DNA of 64,000 bases from positions 383,733,601 to 383,797,600 of the forward strand of contig NC_090319.1 of assembly GCF_040869045.1 (NCBI RefSeq), written 5' to 3'. The stretch comes from Eurosta solidaginis. Taxonomy: Eukaryota; Arthropoda; Insecta; Diptera; Tephritidae. The position numbers and the translations under genes were made by a program. How positions within the stretch are numbered: the stretch's first letter is position 1; each line of letters begins with the position of its first letter. Below, piece after piece: positions 20,930 through 31,624 of this stretch. Below the pieces are notes generated by a model. It had not been told where the DNA came from. It did not search any database and saw only the letters and a program-made list of their open reading frames with translations.

Positions 20930-21800
20930 CTACTTAGAGAATCGTTGGGTAGCAACGATAAAGCTCCGAATGATACCGATCCCAACTTTGGATAAATCCT
21001 CGGGAGATCCAAGTGAGTCGCGACCGAAGTACGTTCGCCTAGTTCTAACAAAAGCTGGGCAATCAAGCATAAAGTGATTCGGTGATTCCACCCCATCATC
21101 CTCCATACAGCTGCAGCAGGTTGGAGTTTTTAGTATATTGAGCCGCACCGTATGGATACCCATAGGACAGTGCCCTGTCAAAACCCCAATGACCATTGAT
21201 AGGTGAGCCTTAGTGAACCCAATTATTTCAGCAGACCTCCTGCCATCCACCTTTGGCCAGAAAGATATTGCTACCCTGCAAGACGTGGTGTCCGCCCAAC
21301 GTTTGCTGAGCTGACTCGAGGCCCAGCAATGGAGGAGCAATCCACAGGTGGCCAGCGGTATACCGAAATGCCTACAGTCATCTTCATCCCGTTCAGTTGT
21401 ACCGATGCGGGCTAAAAGATACGCTTAGCAGTTACCCGGGATATCACTATGGAAGGGGACCCAGATAATCTTAATTATAAAATAATTCGATGCAATCGCA
21501 AGCGAGGTCAGGCACTCCCAGACCACCCCGATCGCACTGTAGTTGAGATCAAGGCCTTGATATCCACTTAGCTATCAGAGTAGATATTAGATTCGCTAAT
21601 CGTAGTAGCACTGGATAGCATTTCATCCACCGCATACTTAATCGCAGCAACTTCCGCTTGGAATACACTGCAGTGATCAGCCAACTTAAACTTGCGACTT
21701 ACATTCAGCTCTTGACAAAAGACCACCCACCAACCTTTCCGCCCAACTTCGACCCATCCGTGAACAAGTTAGCCGGTCCTATGCCCCATATAATTTCTTT
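20930..21800 (-). pseudogene. E2a: RNase H and C-terminal zinc-knuckle remnant
   Basis: RNase H words are readable across frameshifts between 21,800 and 21,420 (NLFTDGSK-like start, KFKLADHC and FQAEVAAIK). The frame 21,340-20,930 gives LLHCWASSQLSKRWADTTSC, SFWPKVDGRRSAEIIG, VLTGHCPMGIHTVRL, then CCSCMEDDGVESPNHFMLDC, a CX2C...HX4C motif, and ends TQRFSK. The RNase H active-site set is not contiguous in any one frame. Confidence 0.75.
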
Positions 21801-22950
21801 TCACCTCTCCTCTCTCAATGGAATGACTGGGGTGAAGGTTGTATAGGTAGTAGTTATCGGCATATAATAGTCGATCCTGTCTGGGATAAAGTCAAAACTG
21901 GTAAGAGCGTTAGAGTGTCCGAAGCCAGAAAGCCCATAGCCCATATCACGAAGCCTAACTAACGACCGGGCCGTGATCGCCTTTCCCGCAATATCTACTG
22001 GATATATGTTCAGCATGACGTTCAGTGCCAAGTTAGGTGTTGTTCTGAGAGCGCCACTGACACCGATCAGCGCCGTCCGTTGCGCTGACACTAACATTTT
22101 TGAGGTGCTCGCCGTGGCCAGTGCTTTCCACCAGACCAGCACCCCATAGAGCGGAATCTGATTGACCACCATCTCATGAAGCCAGTGCGCTACTCTTGGC
22201 GAGAGTCCCCATCTCTCTCTGATAGCCCCCCTGCAGCAATACAAGGCAACCGCGGTCTTCCTGGCCCTATCTTCCACACTGGGTCTCCAGGACAATTTCT
22301 TGTCCAAAACAATCCCCAAATATTTAACCCTATCAGAAAGTACCAACGGTACCCCTCCAATCGAAAGTGTTCTGAAATCGGGCATCTTATATCTCCTTGT
22401 AAAAAGAACTAATTCCGTTTTTCCTGGGTTGACCGCCAATCCACATGATTCAGCCCACCTAGCCACAGTATCCAAGTAGGCCTGCAGAACATCACGCAGG
22501 GTGTCCAGAAATTTGTCTCTGACTAGGATAGCGAGGTCCTCTGCATAGGCAACCAACCGACAGCCATTGGCTTCCATCTCCACAAGAAGCACTTTGACCA
22601 CCAGAGGACTTCCGATTGCCCCCGGTAAGACATTGTTAAGAGCCACCTCGATGTCTAGAAAGTCACACAGAGCAAACTTTTTGTGTTCTAGGGATCCCTC
22701 TATTTGCTTTATAATCGAATGGAGAGCCATTTCTGTCGATCTACCCTTGCAGTGCGCATGCTGTGAAGCCGACAGTAACCCCCCGAGGTATCCTTTCCCG
22801 TAGGTACAGGTCAATTAACCGCTTAAACGACTGAAGAAGAAACAACGAGGGACTGATTGCCCTGAAATCATTAGGTGATACATGAGAGCTTCTGCCGGCC
22901 TTCGGAATGAAGTTGACCCTAACCTAGTGCCAAGATTTCGGGATATAGTT
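21801..22950 (-). pseudogene. E2a: reverse transcriptase with mutated catalytic box and deletion
   Basis: The open minus frame 22,814-21,801 carries SASQHAHCKGRSTEMALHSI, FLDIEVALNNVLPGA, then jumps to VEMEANGCRLV. About 50 codons are missing, including the RGTPxGGVLSPLLW box present in sister copies (34.8 and 55.3 kb). The catalytic box reads YAEDLAILV, not YADDLAILV, so the second catalytic aspartate is changed. Thumb and connector motifs follow (VKYLGIVLDKKLSW, LYCCRGAI, LYGVLVWWKAL, GVSGALRTTPNLALNVML). It cannot be active. Confidence 0.88.
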
Positions 22951-23064
22951 AAGCCTGAGGCAGTTAGTGTAGATGATGGCCAACCAGCGGCAGGAAATCC
23001 CTAAAGACTTTTGAAGTTGCGCAGGAATGATGCCATTCGGGCCCGGAGACTTATAGGGCTTGAA

Positions 23065-23565
23065 CTAACTTATTGCCCAGGTTATATGACTTTCTCGTAG
23101 TGAAATGGCAGGAATTTCTGCATTGCCAACGACCGCCGACCATGCAGGCGAAAATTCCTGCGCAACTGGGACATCGGGAAAATTATTGTCAATTAAACGT
23201 TTTAGGGACTCCTCGCTTCTCATCGACCAGTCCCCACCATCATCTCTTCGATACCCCAGAGGGGCGGGATTCCTAGAGAGTATTTTTCTAAGCCTCGTGG
23301 ATTCATTGCAGCCTTCTATGTTTTCGCAGAAGCTTCGCCATGAATCTCGCTTGGCTATCCTTATTTCATATTTATAAATCTCCAGTCTCACCTTATAGAG
23401 CTCCCAGTCCGAGGGTAATTTATTCCTCCTGGCTGTGTTGAAGAGCCGCCTAATTGACGCTCTTAGGTCATCAAGAGAATCAGACCACCAGGACGGCTTG
23501 CCCTTCCCTCTGTAAGTTTTCAACGGATAGGACAGTTGAAAGGCGCTATTACTTGCCGAGCTGTG
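23065..23565 (-). pseudogene. E2a: endonuclease-RT linker region
   Basis: The minus frame reads LKTYRGKGKPSWWSDSLDDL, then RRLFNTARRNKLPSDWELYK, KREIR-like basic segments, and DGGDWSMRSEESLKRLIDNN, ending in RESHITWAIS. The KPPWWS and SWRSFCENIE words are the conserved linker between the endonuclease and RT in LOA-type ORF2. The next conserved box is on a different frame, so the coding line is lost around 23,060. Confidence 0.8.
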
Positions 23566-23727
23566 TACACTGAGTTTGCCAGGGCCTCAAAGCGGTTGTT
23601 CAGCAATTTGCTTTTTAACTTATGATCTATTCATATACATACGAGGAAACGTTACAGTCTTGATCAAACTTTGGTCTCACAATTTAAGGCGTTTACATAC
23701 GTACCACTTTCATTGAATATAATCAAA

Positions 23728-23762
23728 ACTATTTATTTACTAGCAATCATAACAGTTTATTT
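23728..23762 (-). terminator. Polyadenylation signals downstream of the protease gene
   Basis: On the minus strand AATAAATA (about 23,728-23,737) and AAATAAAC (about 23,756-23,763) occur 150-185 bp after the stop codon. They are the first canonical AATAAA signals in that direction. Use is inferred. Confidence 0.45.
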
Positions 23763-23784
23763 CTACATGATATATAAAACGAAT

Positions 23785-23900
23785 ATCGCCAGTGCGACTG
23801 TTGAGTGGAATGTCACCATATCTCAACTGCTGTTCGAAAACGACCTATATCAAAATATTTCGAAATTCGGTGTTCTGTCGAGTAAAGGTGATATTCCACT
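23785..23900. repeat. Dispersed-repeat fragment related to 14,262-14,380
   Basis: Shares GTTGAGTGGAATGTCACCAT and ATCTCAACTGCTGTTCGA with the diverged copy at 14.3 kb. It lies between the 3' end of the protease gene (stop at 23,912) and its nearest polyadenylation signals at about 23,728-23,762. Confidence 0.5.
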
Positions 23901-23911
23901 AAACAGTGAAT

Positions 23912-24691
23912 TTATAACTCATTAATAAAATCTATATGGCAGCTTAAAAAGTCTTTAACTTTTTGATTTGTTAAATCTGTAAATAAACCCGGAATATCTT
24001 CAGAATGAAAATTACCGTATGACACCGCACAAAGTTTCCTGTTCACAGTTGCCCCTGCTCCCGGAACTGCTATACACACATTTTTTTGATCAAATGAAGC
24101 ACAAATCGTTGTTTCTGATAGTCTTACGTCGGTACTGAAATATTGTTGCTGGCATTGATCCTTTTGTACTATTTGTACTAGAGCAAATTGGAGGACGTCG
24201 TCGTTCAAATTTTTAGAAAAACCTCCCCATCCAAAAACTCCCATTAAATCTCCCGTTCTTAATTCAGAATCGCAAATTTTTACTGGGTTTACTGTCTCCC
24301 TTTTTGAAAAAGGTTGCTCCAATTTAACCACAGCTATGTTAATGCTCGTATATTGTGTTCTTTTAGTATAATCATCATCAAAAATTATATCCTCCACTTC
24401 GCTTTGTTGTCCGCCTTGTGTTGTTTTCTTTGTTAGATCGGCTTCACCAGCTAGAACCTCTATATTGCTCTTGTCTGCCCCGTATACGCAATGCGCAGTG
24501 GTAACCACCGATTTCCAGGTGACTAAGGATCCAACACACCTAAACTCGGAACAAATAAATATAGCAACGGAATGTGGGCTGTCCGTTATTTCTACATTTA
24601 CGCCATATATCATGCGAAATTGCCCGCTCGTATAGGATAGACGGCAGCCTATAATGACAAAAAAGATCGCCAAATTATTAAGTGAATTCAT
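23912..24691 (-). CDS. Secreted serine protease homologue (S1/trypsin fold, inactive)
   Basis: Intact single-exon gene of 259 codons. Residues 1-20 form a hydrophobic signal peptide (NNLAIFFVIIGC). The trypsin-like domain starts near residue 27, where the usual IVGG reads MIYG after Arg26. His67 is kept in TTAHCV. The catalytic Asp position is Asn118 (SINIAVVKL), and the GDSGGP box is replaced by CIAVPGAGAT, which has no serine. Cysteines 52/68, 140, 180, 197, 206 and 221 keep a trypsin-like disulfide layout. The S1 fold and its triad are well known; loss of two triad residues makes this a serine protease homologue, a class used in insects as cofactors, binding proteins or seminal-fluid proteins. 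The start was chosen because the signal peptide follows it and a TATA box lies 66 bp upstream. It is the only convincing host gene here and is flanked by transposons. Confidence 0.9.
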   Translation of the reverse strand: MNSLNNLAIFFVIIGCRLSYTSGQFRMIYGVNVEITDSPHSVAIFICSEFRCVGSLVTWKSVVTTAHCVYGADKSNIEVLAGEADLTKKTTQGGQQSEVEDIIFDDDYTKRTQYTSINIAVVKLEQPFSKRETVNPVKICDSELRTGDLMGVFGWGGFSKNLNDDVLQFALVQIVQKDQCQQQYFSTDVRLSETTICASFDQKNVCIAVPGAGATVNRKLCAVSYGNFHSEDIPGLFTDLTNQKVKDFLSCHIDFINEL

Positions 24692-24756
24692 TTTTTATAA
24701 GATCGTTTGCACCACTTTTTAAGTATAAACTATACCGTGATTAATTTTGTGGGCGC

Positions 24757-24764
24757 TATTTATA
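24757..24764 (-). promoter_or_regulatory. TATA box of the serine protease homologue
   Basis: The minus strand reads TATAAATA, 66 bp upstream of the ATG. A start site about 25-32 bp downstream (around 24,728-24,735) would give a 5' UTR of roughly 40 bases. Compact TATA promoters are typical of strongly expressed secreted-protein genes in flies. Confidence 0.65.
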
Positions 24765-24912
24765 CCTAACTCAGTCATGTGAATAAAAAATAAGCAACAA
24801 CTTTTCCGTCAAAATTTCAGGAATTTTAAATAACAACAATAGATCTTAATTTAAGTCAAGGCTATACAATAAAAAATCTTGCTTATTTTCACTCGCTCCA
24901 TTATAAATAAAA

Positions 24913-26924
24913 TAAACAAAGGCGCAAGGCGTGATAACCTCCGAAGATATTTTAGGCCGAGCTTCTTTTCCAATTTGCGTAATGCTTCTTTTATTATACT
25001 CAGCTCAGCAGAGCTCACAGAGTATATTAATTTTGTTCGCATAACGGCACCCCGCAACGGCATAAACTAATCGAGATAGATATAGACTTCTATATATCAA
25101 AATGATCTAAGCGAAAAGAGAAATTCATTTAGCCATGTCCGTCCGTCCGTCCGTAAACACGATAATTTGAGCAAATTTTGAGATATCTTAATGAAATTTG
25201 GTATGGAAGTTCCTGGGCACTCATCTCAGATCGCTATTTAAAATTAACGAAATCGGACTATAACCACGCCCACTTTTTTCCATATCGAAAATTTCTAAAA
25301 ACAGAAAAAGTGCGATAATTCATTACCAAAGATGGATAAAGCGATGAAACTTGGGGGTTGACCTTATGACGCCAAATAGAAAATTAGTAAAATTTTGGAC
25401 AATGGACTTGGCACCGCCCACTTTTAAAAGAAGGTAATTTAAAAGTATTGCAAACTGTAATTTTGCAGTCGTTGAAGATATCATGATGAAATTTGGCAGG
25501 AACGTTACTCCTATTACTGTATGTGTGCTGAATGAAAATTAGCAAAATCGGATGACGAGCACGCCACTTTTTAAAAAAAAAAATTTTAAAAGTCTAATTT
25601 TAACAAAAAATTTAATATCTTTACAGTATATAAATAAATTATGTCAACATTCAACTCCAGTAATGATATGGTACAACAAAATACAAAAATAAAAGAAAAT
25701 TTCAAAATGGGCGTGGCTCCGCCCTTTTTCATTTCGTTGGTCTAGAATACTTTTAATGCCATAAGTCGAACATAAATTTACCGATCCTTCTGAAATTTGG
25801 TAGAGGCATGGATTCTATGACGGTAACTGTTTTCTTTGAAAATGGGCGAAATCGGCCGAAGCCACAACCAGTTTTTATACACAGTCGACCGTCTGTCCTT
25901 CCGGTCGGCCGCTAACACGATAACTTGAGCAAAACTCGATATATCTTTACTAAACTTAGTTCACGTACTTATCTGAAATCACTGTATCTCGGTATTAAAA
26001 TTGGCCGAAATCCGATTAAGAACACGCCCCTTTTTTCGATATCGAATATTTCGACAAATGAAAAAAATGCCATAATTATATAACAAATAAGAAAAAAGCG
26101 ATGAAACATGATGATTGGATTGGTTTTTTGGCGCAAAAAATAATTTTAGAAAAAACTTTGCAAAAGGGGTTGACACATACCATATTAAGTAGAAGAAAAT
26201 GAAAAAGTTCTGCAGGACGAAAATGAAAGCCCTTGAAATCATGGCAGAAATACACTCTTGGTATCACATATATAAATAAATTAGCGGTACACGACAGATG
26301 ATGTTCTGTGGCTCACCCTGGCCCACATTTTGGTCGATATCTCGAAAACGCCAATACCACTAAGGCCACGCCCTTTTAAAATACTTTTTAATACCTTTAG
26401 TTTGATATCCATATCGTACACGCATAGAGTCACGCCTGATCCACCTTTATGGCGATATCTCGAAAGGGCGTCCACATATAGAAATATGGCCCATTCGTTT
26501 TTAAAATACTCTTTATTACCTATCATTTTATACCCATGTCATACAATCACATTCAAGGGTTACCTCAGCTTCATTTTCATGCATGGTGATTTTCCCTTAT
26601 TTTGTCTCCAAGGTTCTCAGCTGAATATGTGACGTTCAGTTGCACCCGAACTGAGCCTTCCTTACTTGTTTTTCCTACATGTTTTTACGCACACTTTGAG
26701 CGGCATCTGCACGGCATATGGGTTTTCATTGACAAGCTTTTCATGGCTGAAACACACTCGGTTTGCTTGCCAAACACTGCGGAGGGGCAACTCCGCTTAT
26801 AAAATTTTTTTTCTAATAGAAAAACACCCGCTTCTAAAATTTTTGATGCTGGTTTGCCCGGAGCGTGAACCCAGGATCTTCGGTGTGGTAGGCGGAGCAC
26901 GCTATCATCACACCACGGCGGCCA
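24913..26924 (-). mobile_element. tRNA-derived SINE, interrupted by a TATACTCAG repeat
   Basis: The two halves (24,913-24,993 and 26,674-26,924) match the intact SINE at 31,625-31,979 in order and orientation. On the minus strand the head carries tRNA-like A- and B-box sequence (GTGGTGTGATGATAGCG and GGTTCACGCTC). The body includes CAAGCTTTTCATGG-type and CGGAGGTTATC-type words, and the 3' end lies at the left. About 35 bp of SINE are missing at the interruption, so the repeat insertion was accompanied by a small deletion. Confidence 0.8.
24994..26673. repeat. TATACTCAG long dispersed repeat, copy 1
   Basis: It begins TTATACTCAGCTCAGCAG, with a short inverted repeat to GAGTATATTAA, and ends CACCCGAACTGAGCCTTCCT then TACTTGTTTTT. 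Inside are CCGTCCGTCCGTCCG, GATGAAATTTGG, many CACGCCCACTTTT words and GATATCGAAAATTTC. Copies 2-4 share this order. No coding frame and no matching termini of a known class were seen; I leave it unclassified. It is inserted in a SINE. Confidence 0.85.
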
Positions 26925-27539
26925 CCCGGAAATACAAAAAGCTTATTAAGCGTTTATAATAACATTTCCATATAAATTTTCTGTTATAGGAGCCTAATAA
27001 GCCTATTTAATTAGTAACTATAATGGAAATTTTTAATTAGTTAAACAAACAAGTTCATATCTACGCATATTCCAGTGAAACGAAATGAACGCCGCTTTGA
27101 CTAAACAGTTTGCTATACTTTTTTATAAGAAAATTTCCTAGTAATTGTTTGTTTATATATATGTGTATTTGCGCAGTTGAAACGTGTTATCAAATTGATA
27201 TATGTACAATTACCGTTTGTTTAGCGAATAAATAAAGAAAATTACAAATGTTACACTTAGTTAGTTTTATCTGTTTCTAACCTGCTAATAGTTTCTCTTG
27301 AATACTGTCACAAAACCAGAGTACGGAGCAGTGCTCCAAATTCTGGGCAACAACATTCTTCGAACTTAAATGGGCTGACTAATCAATATCTTTCCTTAAG
27401 TGTTAATAAGGCGTTAATTTGTTGTGGATTTAGAGTCTGTTCATCTTTCACATATTCATAAAACTAGTCTAAAACCGCTATCAAGTCCGCACGATATGAC
27501 AAGATATGATTTTGAAAAAAGGACCGAGGCCGTGATATT
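26925..27539. other. Non-coding stretch
   Basis: AT-rich sequence without a gene. An imperfect inverted pattern (GCTTATTAAGC, CCTAATAAGCC) lies near 26,939-27,005. The CGGGA minisatellite begins at about 27,540. Confidence 0.4.
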
Positions 27540-28039
27540 TTATGGATAGTTTTCGGGATCCCGTCATCGGCACTATTTCGGAATGATTTAGGCACCCTTC
27601 CAGCGTCGTTTCTTGATGGCTTTTGGGATCCGTCTGTGATCCCGTCGGGATAATTTTTGGACTATTCCGGGATCATTTGGGGATCCTTTCGGAGTCATTT
27701 CTGGATGGTTTTCCTGGAATATGTCGGGATAATGTAGGGACCCTTAAGGGATATTTTCTGTATGCTGTTCGGAATCCGTCCGGGATCCCCTCAGAGCCAA
27801 TTCGGAACCTTTTCGTGACTATTTCGGGATCATTTTAGTACCCTTCAGGAATCGTTTCTGTGTGGTTTTCTGGATCAGTCTAGAATCGCGTCGTTGTCAT
27901 TTCGGTACTTTTTGGGACTATCCTGAACCATTTGGAGACCCTTCCGGGAGCAATTCTTGTTGTCGGGATCCGTCTACGTTACCGTCGGGGTAGTTTATGG
28001 CTTTCGATCATTTGGGGACCCCTATCAGGTTATCAGCTC
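27540..28039. repeat. CGGGA-type minisatellite, block 2
   Basis: Tandem copies of TTTTCGGGATCCCGTC, CATTTGGGGACC and CATTTCTGGATGG words, ending CTATCAGGTTATCAGCTC exactly as the blocks that precede Helitron-like 3' ends. Here the expected 3' end is cut off by TATACTCAG copy 2. Confidence 0.8.
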
Positions 28040-29862
28040 TTTTTATACTCAGTTGAGCAGAGCTCACGGAGTATAATAACTTTGATTGGATAACGGTTCG
28101 TTGTACAGGTATAAAGGAATCGAGATAGATATAGGCTTCCATATATCAAAATCATCAGTATCGAAAAAAATTTGATTGAGCCATGTCCGTCCGTCCGTCC
28201 TTCCGCCCGTTAACACGATAACTTGAGTAAATTTTGAGGTATCTAGATGAAATTTGGTACGCAGGTTCCTGGACACTCATCTCAGAACGCTATTTAAAAT
28301 GAACGAAATCGGGCTATAACCACGCCCACTTTTTCGATATCGAAAATTTCGAAAAACACAAAAAGTGCGATAATTCATTACCAAAGACGGATAAAGCGAT
28401 GAAACTTGGTAGGTGAGTTAAACTTATGACGCAGGATAGAAAATTAGTAAAAATTTGGACAATGGGCGTGGCACCGCCCACTTTTAAAAGAAGGTAATTT
28501 AAAAGTTTTGCAAGCTGTAATTTGGAAAGGTACTCCTATTACTATATGTATGCTTAATAAAAATTAGCAAAATCGGAGAACGACCACGCCCACTTAAAAA
28601 AAAAAATTTTTTAAAGCCAAATTTTAACAAAAAATTTTATATCCCTACAGTATATATGTAAGTAAGTTATGTCAAAATTCAACTCCAGTAATGTTTAACC
28701 ATACCAAATAATAAAATAAAAAAAATGTCAAAACGGGCGCGGCTTCGCTCTTTTCCATTAAAATAAATAAATAATTAAATAAATTTGTGTATAATACTTT
28801 TAATGCCATAAGTCGACAAATAATTTACCAATCCTTGTGAAATTTGGTAGATTGTTAGATTCTAGGACGATAAAGGTTTTCTGAAAAAAGGGCGGAATCG
28901 GTTGAAGCTACGCCCATTTTTTATACACAGTCGACAGTCTGTCCTTCCGCTCGGCCGCTAACACGATAACTTGAGCAAAAATAGATATATCTTTACTAAG
29001 CTCAGTTCACGTACTTATCTGAACTCACTTTGTATTGGTATAAAAAATGGCCGAAATCCGACTATGACCACGTCCACATTTTCGATTTCGAAAATTACGA
29101 AAAATTAAAAAAATGCCATAATTATATACCAAATACGAAAAAAGGGATGAAACATGGTAATTGGATTGGTTTGTTGACGCAAAATATAACTTTAGAAAAA
29201 AACTTTGTAAAATGGATGTGACACCTACCATATTAAGTAGAAGAAAATGAAAAAGTTCTGCAGTGCGAAATCAAAAGCCCTTGGAATCATGGCAGGAATA
29301 CTTTTCGTGGTATTAAATATATATATAAATTAGCTGTACCCGACAGATGATGTTCTGGGTCACCCTGGTCCACATTTTGTTCGATATCTCGAAAACGCCT
29401 TCACATATACAACTACCACCACTCCCATTTAAAATACTCATTAACATCTTTCATTTGATACCCATATCGTACAAACACATTCTAGAGTCACCCCTGTTCC
29501 ATATTTATGGCGATATCTCGAAAAGGCGTCCACCTATAGAACTAAGGCCCACTCCCTTTTAAAATACTCATTAACACCTTTCATTTGATACCCATATCGT
29601 AAAAACACATTCTAGAGTCACCCCTGGTCCACCTTTATGGCGATATCCCTAAATGGCGTCCACCTATAGAACTATGGTCCACTCCCTCATAAAATACTCT
29701 TTAATGCCTTTCATTTGATACACGTGTCATACAAACACATTCCAGGGTTTCCCTCGGTAAATTTTCCTACATGGTTATTTTCCCTTATGTTGTCACCATA
29801 GCTCTCAACTGAGAATGTAATGTTCGGTTACACCCGAACTTAACCTTCCTTACTTGTTTTTT
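28040..29862. repeat. TATACTCAG long dispersed repeat, copy 2
   Basis: Most complete copy, about 1.82 kb: TTTTATACTCAGTTGAGCAG at the start, CCGTCCGTCCGTCC near 28,190, and a second CAGTCTGTCCTTCCGCTCGG block near 28,935. Tandem CCTTTCATTTGATACCCATA words run from 29,450 to 29,750, and CACCCGAACTTAACCTTCCT then TACTTGTTTTTT closes the element. It interrupts the minisatellite-Helitron unit of block 2. Confidence 0.85.
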
Positions 29863-30470
29863 CTTTAATGTTGCTGTTAGCCCGCTAGTTACATATTTTT
29901 TAAGCATATGAACGTATACCAACAGCTACGTACAAAGCAAGCAAGCCTTTCTTCGCTTCGTGGGACAGCGTTGGAGTAAGCAAACCATTACAACTGGAAA
30001 ACATATAAGTAAGTTCACTTATTACATTTTATCCACCAACCTACTTAGTATACATAAATGCTACGATAGAGAACATAATTGACATGTACTTACATACATA
30101 ACCACGTACACATATGCAAATAGTTGCAAGCTTTCTTTTTAAACGGTTTTATTTAGGTTGACTTGTTGACTTAGGCTGGTTGGATGGCTGGCACGAATTT
30201 TGTAATTGAAATTTAAGTAACTTCGCGATAAGCTACAAGCTTGAAACTTGGAATATAGTTCAGAGCCCGATGACAATGCAATAATAAGAAAAAAATTGCC
30301 GCTAGGTGGCGCAAGGACCGAGATATTCACAAAAATCGTATTTGTGGTCCGATTTGGCTCATATTTGGAACAAATATTAAATACTGTCCGGTAGAAATGA
30401 CATCAAAATATCTTGGCGTTGGAGGAGGGACAAGCATATGTGGCGCAGAGTCGAGTAAAGTCTTTGGAAG
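29863..30470. other. Unassigned non-coding stretch, transposon-like
   Basis: No gene. The segment around 30,290-30,360 (CCGCTAGGTGGCGCAAGGAC, GAGATATTCACAAAAATCG) has the feel of a dispersed element, but I see no second copy in the window and cannot classify it. Confidence 0.35.
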
Positions 30471-31525
30471 GATTATGACAATATACAATTTTAGCTTAGG
30501 TACTTACCGTAACTCTTAAGTTTAGTGAAATAGTCCCGAAGTGGTCTCTAAAAAGCCTCAAAATAAAGACTCCATTCCGAAATTAGTTTAAAATTTAAAA
30601 ATTATCTCCCAAAAATGGTTCTGAAAATGATTTCGGATTGGTCTTAAAATTACTTTGACCCGATTTCGCAAATAAATCTGAAAATATTCTTTATCCCGAT
30701 TCGGCCGCGAAGCCGTCTTGATATGTTTCCCTTAACGATCCCGAAAAGAAGCCGTAAGTGATAACGAGGTAGTCCTGACATCTGGGAAACAATTTCGAAA
30801 TTATTCCCCAACATCCCCGTATTTGATCACGAAACAGCCATGAAATAATTCCTACAGGATTCTCAAAAAAACTGAAATCCAACCCGAAATAATACCGCAA
30901 TGATTGAGAAATAATAAATAACTCAAAGTGGTCCCGTCGGGGTCATTTCGGGACAATTTCGGGATAATTTTGCGGCTCTTCCGGGATCATTTCTGTATAG
31001 GTTGCGGTATCCCGTCGGGGTCATTTCGGGACTTTTTCCGGACTATTTCGGGATCACTTTGGGACCCTTCCGGGATCATTTATGGAAAGTTTTCGGGAGC
31101 CGTCCGGGGTCCCGTTAGGGTTATTTTGGGACTTTTCGGGACTATTCCGGGATCATTTCTAGATGGTTTTCGGCATCAGTCCGGGACCCTGTCAGGGTTA
31201 TTTCGGGCTTTTTTCGGGACTATTTCGGGATCATTTGGGGACCCTTCCGTCATCATTTCTGGATGGTTTTCGGGATCAGTTCGGGATCCCGTCAATGTCA
31301 ATTCGGGACTTTTTGGGATCATTTGTGAACCCTTCCGGCATAATTTCTGAATGGTTTTCGGGATTCGTCCAGGATCCCGTCAGGGTCATTTCGGAACTTT
31401 TTCGGGATCATTTCTGGATCCGTCCGGTATCCCGTCGAAGTCATTTTGGATCTATTTCGGTATCATTTTGGGACCCTTCTAGGATATTTTGTGGATAGTC
31501 ATTTCGTGGCTTTTTCTGTACTATT
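30471..31525 (+). mobile_element. Helitron-like unit, partial copy D, with minisatellite block 3
   Basis: 30,474-30,925 matches 40,420-40,875 and 59,360-59,825 (CTCTTAAGTTTAGTGAAA, CCCGAAGTGGTCTCTAAAAA, GATAACGAGGTAGTCCTGAC). It is followed by a well-preserved CGGGA minisatellite with monomers of about 100 bp (CCCGTCGGGGTCATTTCGGG ... TTTTCGGGAGCCGTC). The unit's 5' and 3' ends are missing. At 31,526 it runs into the same retrotransposon tail that interrupts unit B at 60,627. Confidence 0.8.
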
Positions 31526-31622
31526 TCAGGAATAACTTAGATTAAATTAGTTAGATTATATTCGATTTATTCATTTTCTTTCAAATCACAATATTTTATA
31601 CATGTTTAAAAAAATAAAATAA
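31526..31622 (-). mobile_element. 3' end of a non-LTR element shared with 60,627-61,265
   Basis: GATTTATTCATTTTCTTTC and AATCACAATATTTTATACAT match 60,648-60,690. On the minus strand this is the last part of a retroelement ending in AATCTAA-type tail repeats. The rest of the element is missing and the SINE follows, so the copies at 31.5 and 60.6 kb come from one ancestral insertion. Confidence 0.65.
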
Positions 31623-31624
31623 AA

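Larger units (their letters stand above)
20824..23565 (-). mobile_element. LOA/Lian-like non-LTR element, 5'-truncated, minus (copy E2a)
   Basis: Minus-oriented element of the same family as 33.1-36.1 and 53.6-57.1 kb. In element order it has the end of the endonuclease-RT linker (23,565-23,065), the reverse transcriptase (22,950-21,960), RNase H (21,790-21,420) and a C-terminal zinc knuckle (21,340-20,930). A short 3' UTR then ends in CCTAACCTAAACTAG at 20,824-20,840. The endonuclease is absent. ORF2 is broken by frameshifts and an internal deletion. Endonuclease-RT-RNase H order with a C-terminal CCHC motif fits the LOA/Lian or R1-related clades. Confidence 0.85.

Noticed and set aside
25140..25160. 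CCGTCCGTCCGTCCG as a microsatellite locus
   Set aside because: It is a fixed internal part of every TATACTCAG repeat copy.
30928..31498. Open frames of 111-140 codons rich in Gly, Phe, Arg and Asp
   Set aside because: They are translations of the CGGGA minisatellite; all blocks open similar frames in several phases.
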